A stretch of DNA of 64,000 bases from Nephrocerus scutellatus (Eukaryota; Arthropoda; Insecta; Diptera; Pipunculidae). The DNA lies in contig OX352762.1 of assembly GCA_947095585.1 (NCBI GenBank), forward strand, positions 116,776,930 to 116,840,929, read 5' to 3'. A program made the position numbers and the translations under genes. The notes beneath the pieces are model-generated. The model did no database searches and had not been told where the DNA came from. It saw only the letters and a program-made list of their open reading frames with translations. Shown here in pieces: positions 60,323 to 64,000 of the stretch (the first letter of the stretch is position 1; each line of letters begins with the position of its first letter).

Positions 60323-60934
60323 TGGCAATAAGTTTAAATATATAAATATATTGCATTAAGACAAAATGGCAACGCTGTTCATATTACATTTCGTTTAGTT
60401 GGTTTGGTTTGCATGTCGCATCTCTCTTAACATGTACGACAAAAAATCTCTCTAAACAATTACGGCAAAAAAACTCTCGATTTCTCTTTATTAGAATACG
60501 AGGGTGTTTTGAAAAGTTTGCGGTCAGCCAAAAAAATAGTTCTAATTATAAATTGGTAATACTTCCTTTTTATTTTTTATCTAAGTTTAAATAAAAATTC
60601 AAATCATTTTTTATGTGATAGTTCTGTTTTGTTTAAAAAAATTTTTTTATCAGAAATATTTCTTTCCAAAATGAAACTTCTTTATGTTCATTAAAAGTAA
60701 ACATTCAAGGGCGTTTCACCGTTGATGTTCCAAAAGGGGCAATTTACAACGGACGATTGATGATTGAATCAGTCATCGATATCAGGTCTTTTCGAGCCTT
60801 CTCTTTGGGTTGTCACTTTTGCATCATCTAAGTTTAGTGAGTATACTGAGTACACCCATTACACCCAGTCCTATCATGTGCACTGAAACACAGGCGCCCT
60901 TATTTTTTCTTAGATTAGATTAAAACCCCAATAT

Positions 60935-61245
60935 AGCGGGCGCCGTGGCTATAGTGCTTAGTGCGTTGGACCTCTGAGCAGGAGGTTCAAGGTTTGAATT
61001 CCAGAAACTCCAAAAGTACTTTTCACGGTACCGCCTCTCGCGAATGTCCGACAATCGTCCGAGAGTAATAACTTCTTACGAAAAGCATCTGAACTTGCCT
61101 TTTGAATACGGCATTGAATTGTAGTTCCCTTTGATTTGTGTGGAAAAATAAACAATACGCACAACACGAATGGTCGCAAGCAGATAGGTCTAGGCTAGGC
61201 TAGATCGCAACGGTCTGTCGCGCCAAATATTATTATTATTATTAT
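60935..61245 (+). mobile_element. SINE copy, full length
   Basis: GCGGGCGCCGTGGCTATAG (head with A-box-like sequence), GGTTCAAGGTTTGAATTCC (B box, mutated), the body CCTCTCGCGAATGTCCGACA and GTAGTTCCCTTTGATTTGTG, the 3' end GGTCTGTCGCGCCAAATATT and an ATT trinucleotide tail to about 61245. About 310 bp, the longest copy. Confidence 0.88.
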
Positions 61246-61249
61246 AGGC

Positions 61250-62626
61250 AAGCAAAATACTGAAATAAAATTTAAAACATATCGCCTAATAATATAATTG
61301 CCGTTGCCTGTTTGTTTGTCTGTATTGGTATAACGCTGAGTAGCTGGCGTTGAAGTCGATATATTAACGAAAAGTTCATATTCACACCATATATTCTTGG
61401 TGGTCTGATAAGTTTCAGGTTTTTTGGACCCTGTAAGTGTAGCTGGTGGCGAGATATTTATGAAAATGTGTATTTATGGTCTAAGAGTGAATCTGCGATA
61501 ACGTATGAAAAATGAAAAATAGTGAAATAATAAAATGGTTTTTGACGGGTTCTGACTATTGGCTTAAAACTATTTAGCTTAATAACCCACGAATATTTCA
61601 AAAGGCGGAAAATTACAGGAAAAAATGCAACGTCAGGTTATGACGACAGAACAGCAGTAACACGTTAACAATTACGTCAATACGAGCTAGGACACGAATA
61701 TACACAAAGTCCTTCTGTCAAAGGATACCAACAAGTGTGGTATCTATTACGTAAGAGCTTCCTTGTATTAAAGTGTTAATGTAAGACAGATCTAAATATA
61801 GTTTTAATCGGTACCACCACCTACCGCCTTTAACACGAAACCATTCTTTGTTTACTCTTTGAATTAGATATAGAATTGAATTTTAAAAATAACATACAAA
61901 GCATTTACTCCAGCTAGAAAAGTATCTTTTTTCTTTTACTCCTATTATTTATTTATTGTTTGTCATTTCTGGTACCATTGCATATTTATTCATTACTTAC
62001 TAAAATAGTATTTTGCGTCAATGACTGCGTCACATGGAGTGAATAAGGAAACGTTGTATGCTTATAAGAAAGGTAGACTTAGTAGAAGGAAAGCGTGTAC
62101 TCAACACAATAACAAAAGATACTGAGTCATATATATGTCTAGTCTAAAAGAGAGATAACATATATTGTGTATAAACACGTTGTGTGTTAAAAAGCAGTAA
62201 GTGACAACAGCACAACGACGAGTTAGTTGTTCGTCAACTTAAACCTCATGAATATGATTTGCAACCATAATGACGTGATAGTAACGAAACGAAAGTGGAT
62301 GTTTATCCAAGCGATTTACAATAATTTACCCATCTTTTTGTGAAACTCAAATTGCGATAATAATGCAGAGAACGTCCATTATCATTTTTATGCGATAAGA
62401 TGTTTTTTTCGTTATCAACTAGATGCTGTCCATCATACTTAAAATAAGATAAACATCTCTTCTTTTATAAATAAGCGGTTCTAAATATGGTTTTAAGATC
62501 GTAAAATTGAAATTTCAATTTTAATATGATTAGAAAATATGCAAATTAAAAATATTGTTACTGTCATAAGTATGGCGTCAACACATCGTGTTTCAAACAA
62601 ATGAATTGAATTGAAGATCAAATAAA
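61250..62626. other. spacer, nothing recognised
   Basis: AT-rich DNA with no supported gene or element. Confidence 0.4.
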
Positions 62627-63382
62627 GGGTGATCAGCTTGGAGGTACTTTTTCCAATAGGATTTGTTTTAACATGTCACGCGTGACTTCTGTCAAACTAA
62701 ATTCATAATTTTATTCAGTATTCATTGACATTTCATCATGGAAAGACTAGAGCCTCAACAACGTTTACAAATCGTACAATTGTATTACGAAAATCGACGC
62801 TCTGTGAAAAGTGTTCATCGCGCGCTCAGGACAAATTATGTTGTTCAGCGATGAGGCCCATTTTTGGCTTAATGGCTTCGTCAAAACTACCGTTTGGTGC
62901 GGCTTATTGGCTGGAGGAATCATCGGCCCATATTTCTTCAAAGACGTGGCTGGCGCCAATGTAACAGTGAATGGCGAACGCTATCGCGCCATGATAAACG
63001 ACTTTTTGATGCCGGAAATTGAAGCCCGTGATCTCCACGGCATTTGTTTTGAACAAGACGGCGCTACATCCCATACAGCCCGTGACACAATGGATTAACT
63101 GCGTCCACGTTTCGGTGAGCAATTGATCTCTCGTTTCGGACCGGTGGATTGGCCACCAAGATCGTGTGATATCACACCTTTGGACTTTTTTTTGGTGAGG
63201 GTATGTAAAGTCTAAATGTTTTGTGGATAAACCAGCTACGATTGAGGCATTGGAAGCCAACGTTACTCAACTTATTCGCGAGATACCGACCGAAGTCCTC
63301 GAGCGAGTCATTCAAAATTGGTGTTTATGGATGGCCGAATTACGGCGCAGTTTAAAATCCGACACCTCTAAATTGATCACCC
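62627..63382 (+). mobile_element. internally deleted Tc1-like element (MERLEPQQ type)
   Basis: Terminal inverted repeats GGGTGATCA (62627-62635) and TGATCACCC (63374-63382) extend imperfectly inwards (TT-GAGGT). The transposase starts MERLEPQQRLQIVQLYYENR at 62738. Its middle is deleted. It resumes in another frame with LFSDEAHFWLNGFVKTTVWC, the first catalytic Asp block, then EQDGATSHTARDTMD, the second, and DLTPLDFF. Several frameshifts make it inactive. At 755 bp it is about half a full element. Confidence 0.88.
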
Positions 63383-64000
63383 ATTATAAACTTCCACTGC
63401 ACTATCTACTATACGAAATACTAGACGACCTTTTCTTATAATTATTTACTTTTTATCTCTATTGATACTAACCTAATAACAAATTTCCTTAGTTCATATT
63501 CATGGCTTCATTCTTTAAAAGAGAAGCTCATAGATATTTGCAGTGAATCATGACTTGCAATGATCATCTAAGGTCGTGCTACGCGAATTTTTAACACTTA
63601 ATGTAATCTTATTCAATTATATTACACATAATTGTCAAGGTCAAGTTGATTATTCAAATTTAAACGGAAATCCAAAACAGCCTCCATTAAAGGCTAAAAA
63701 ATATTCTACAAAATTACGCATTGTAATTTAATTTACTTAACAACATAAAAAAGACAAACTGCAATTTGAATTTTGTAATTATGGATTTACATATTTGTAT
63801 TGTTATTTCAGATTATCATTCCTCTTGCGTTACATAATCATTCCACTGACACACGCTAAGACTTCATTCAGATCAAGAGCTAATTAGTGCTTTACATTCA
63901 CTTGTTGTGCGATAAATCTTCTTTGATTACAATTGCGTTTAAAAAGAAATAAAAACACGGATACAATATATGATCAGTCAGCCAACCATTGCAATGCGGA
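63383..64000. other. spacer to right edge, nothing recognised
   Basis: AT-rich DNA without a supported gene. Confidence 0.4.

Overview
This is nuclear DNA from a eukaryote, most likely a higher fly. Tephritid fruit flies fit best, but the species cannot be fixed by reading alone. The background is AT-rich. Host genes are split by short GT-AG introns and match insect orthologues exon by exon. The space between and inside them is packed with decayed transposable elements. There is no bacterial-type operon, CRISPR array or rRNA, and I found no convincing tRNA gene.

Seven host genes are readable. From left to right they are: the 5' half of Mediator subunit MED23 (minus, 2266-5225, running off the left edge); the NAD(P)HX repair dehydratase Naxd (minus, 8437-9381); the SAM sensor Samtor/BMT2 (plus, 11916-12824); a ZAD-C2H2 zinc-finger protein of the grauzone type (minus, 12873-15349, tail to tail with Samtor); a small MSANTD/zeste-like Myb-SANT protein (plus, 18130-19246); a DGAT2/MGAT-family acyltransferase (minus, 20223-23823); and Gdap2, a SEC14/CRAL-TRIO protein (minus, 33173 to about 46683). 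They share no pathway. They are ordinary housekeeping or regulatory genes that happen to be neighbours.

The elements fall into recognisable groups. There is a hAT transposon with an intact 8-bp target duplication (6584-8034). A long inverted-repeat element lies upstream of Naxd (10133-11630). Two families of RTE-like LINE occur, one of them (RTE-B) ending in ATG repeats and present at least six times. Jockey-like and LOA/R1-like LINE pieces are common, and one LOA-like insertion carries a 5' inversion typical of twin priming (54890-56760). mariner and Tc1-like relics are present. A tRNA-derived SINE family occurs at six loci between 37 and 61 kb. Several shorter repeat families recur without coding content.

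The two features that change gene reading are these. First, the Gdap2 gene is stretched by a 10.3-kb intron filled with nested elements, so its exon at 46.6 kb looks orphaned until splice phases are matched. Second, the Naxd 5' end is tandemly duplicated, with the two copies differing at an upstream ATG. From about 47 kb to the right edge I see no host coding exon, only element relics and AT-rich spacer.
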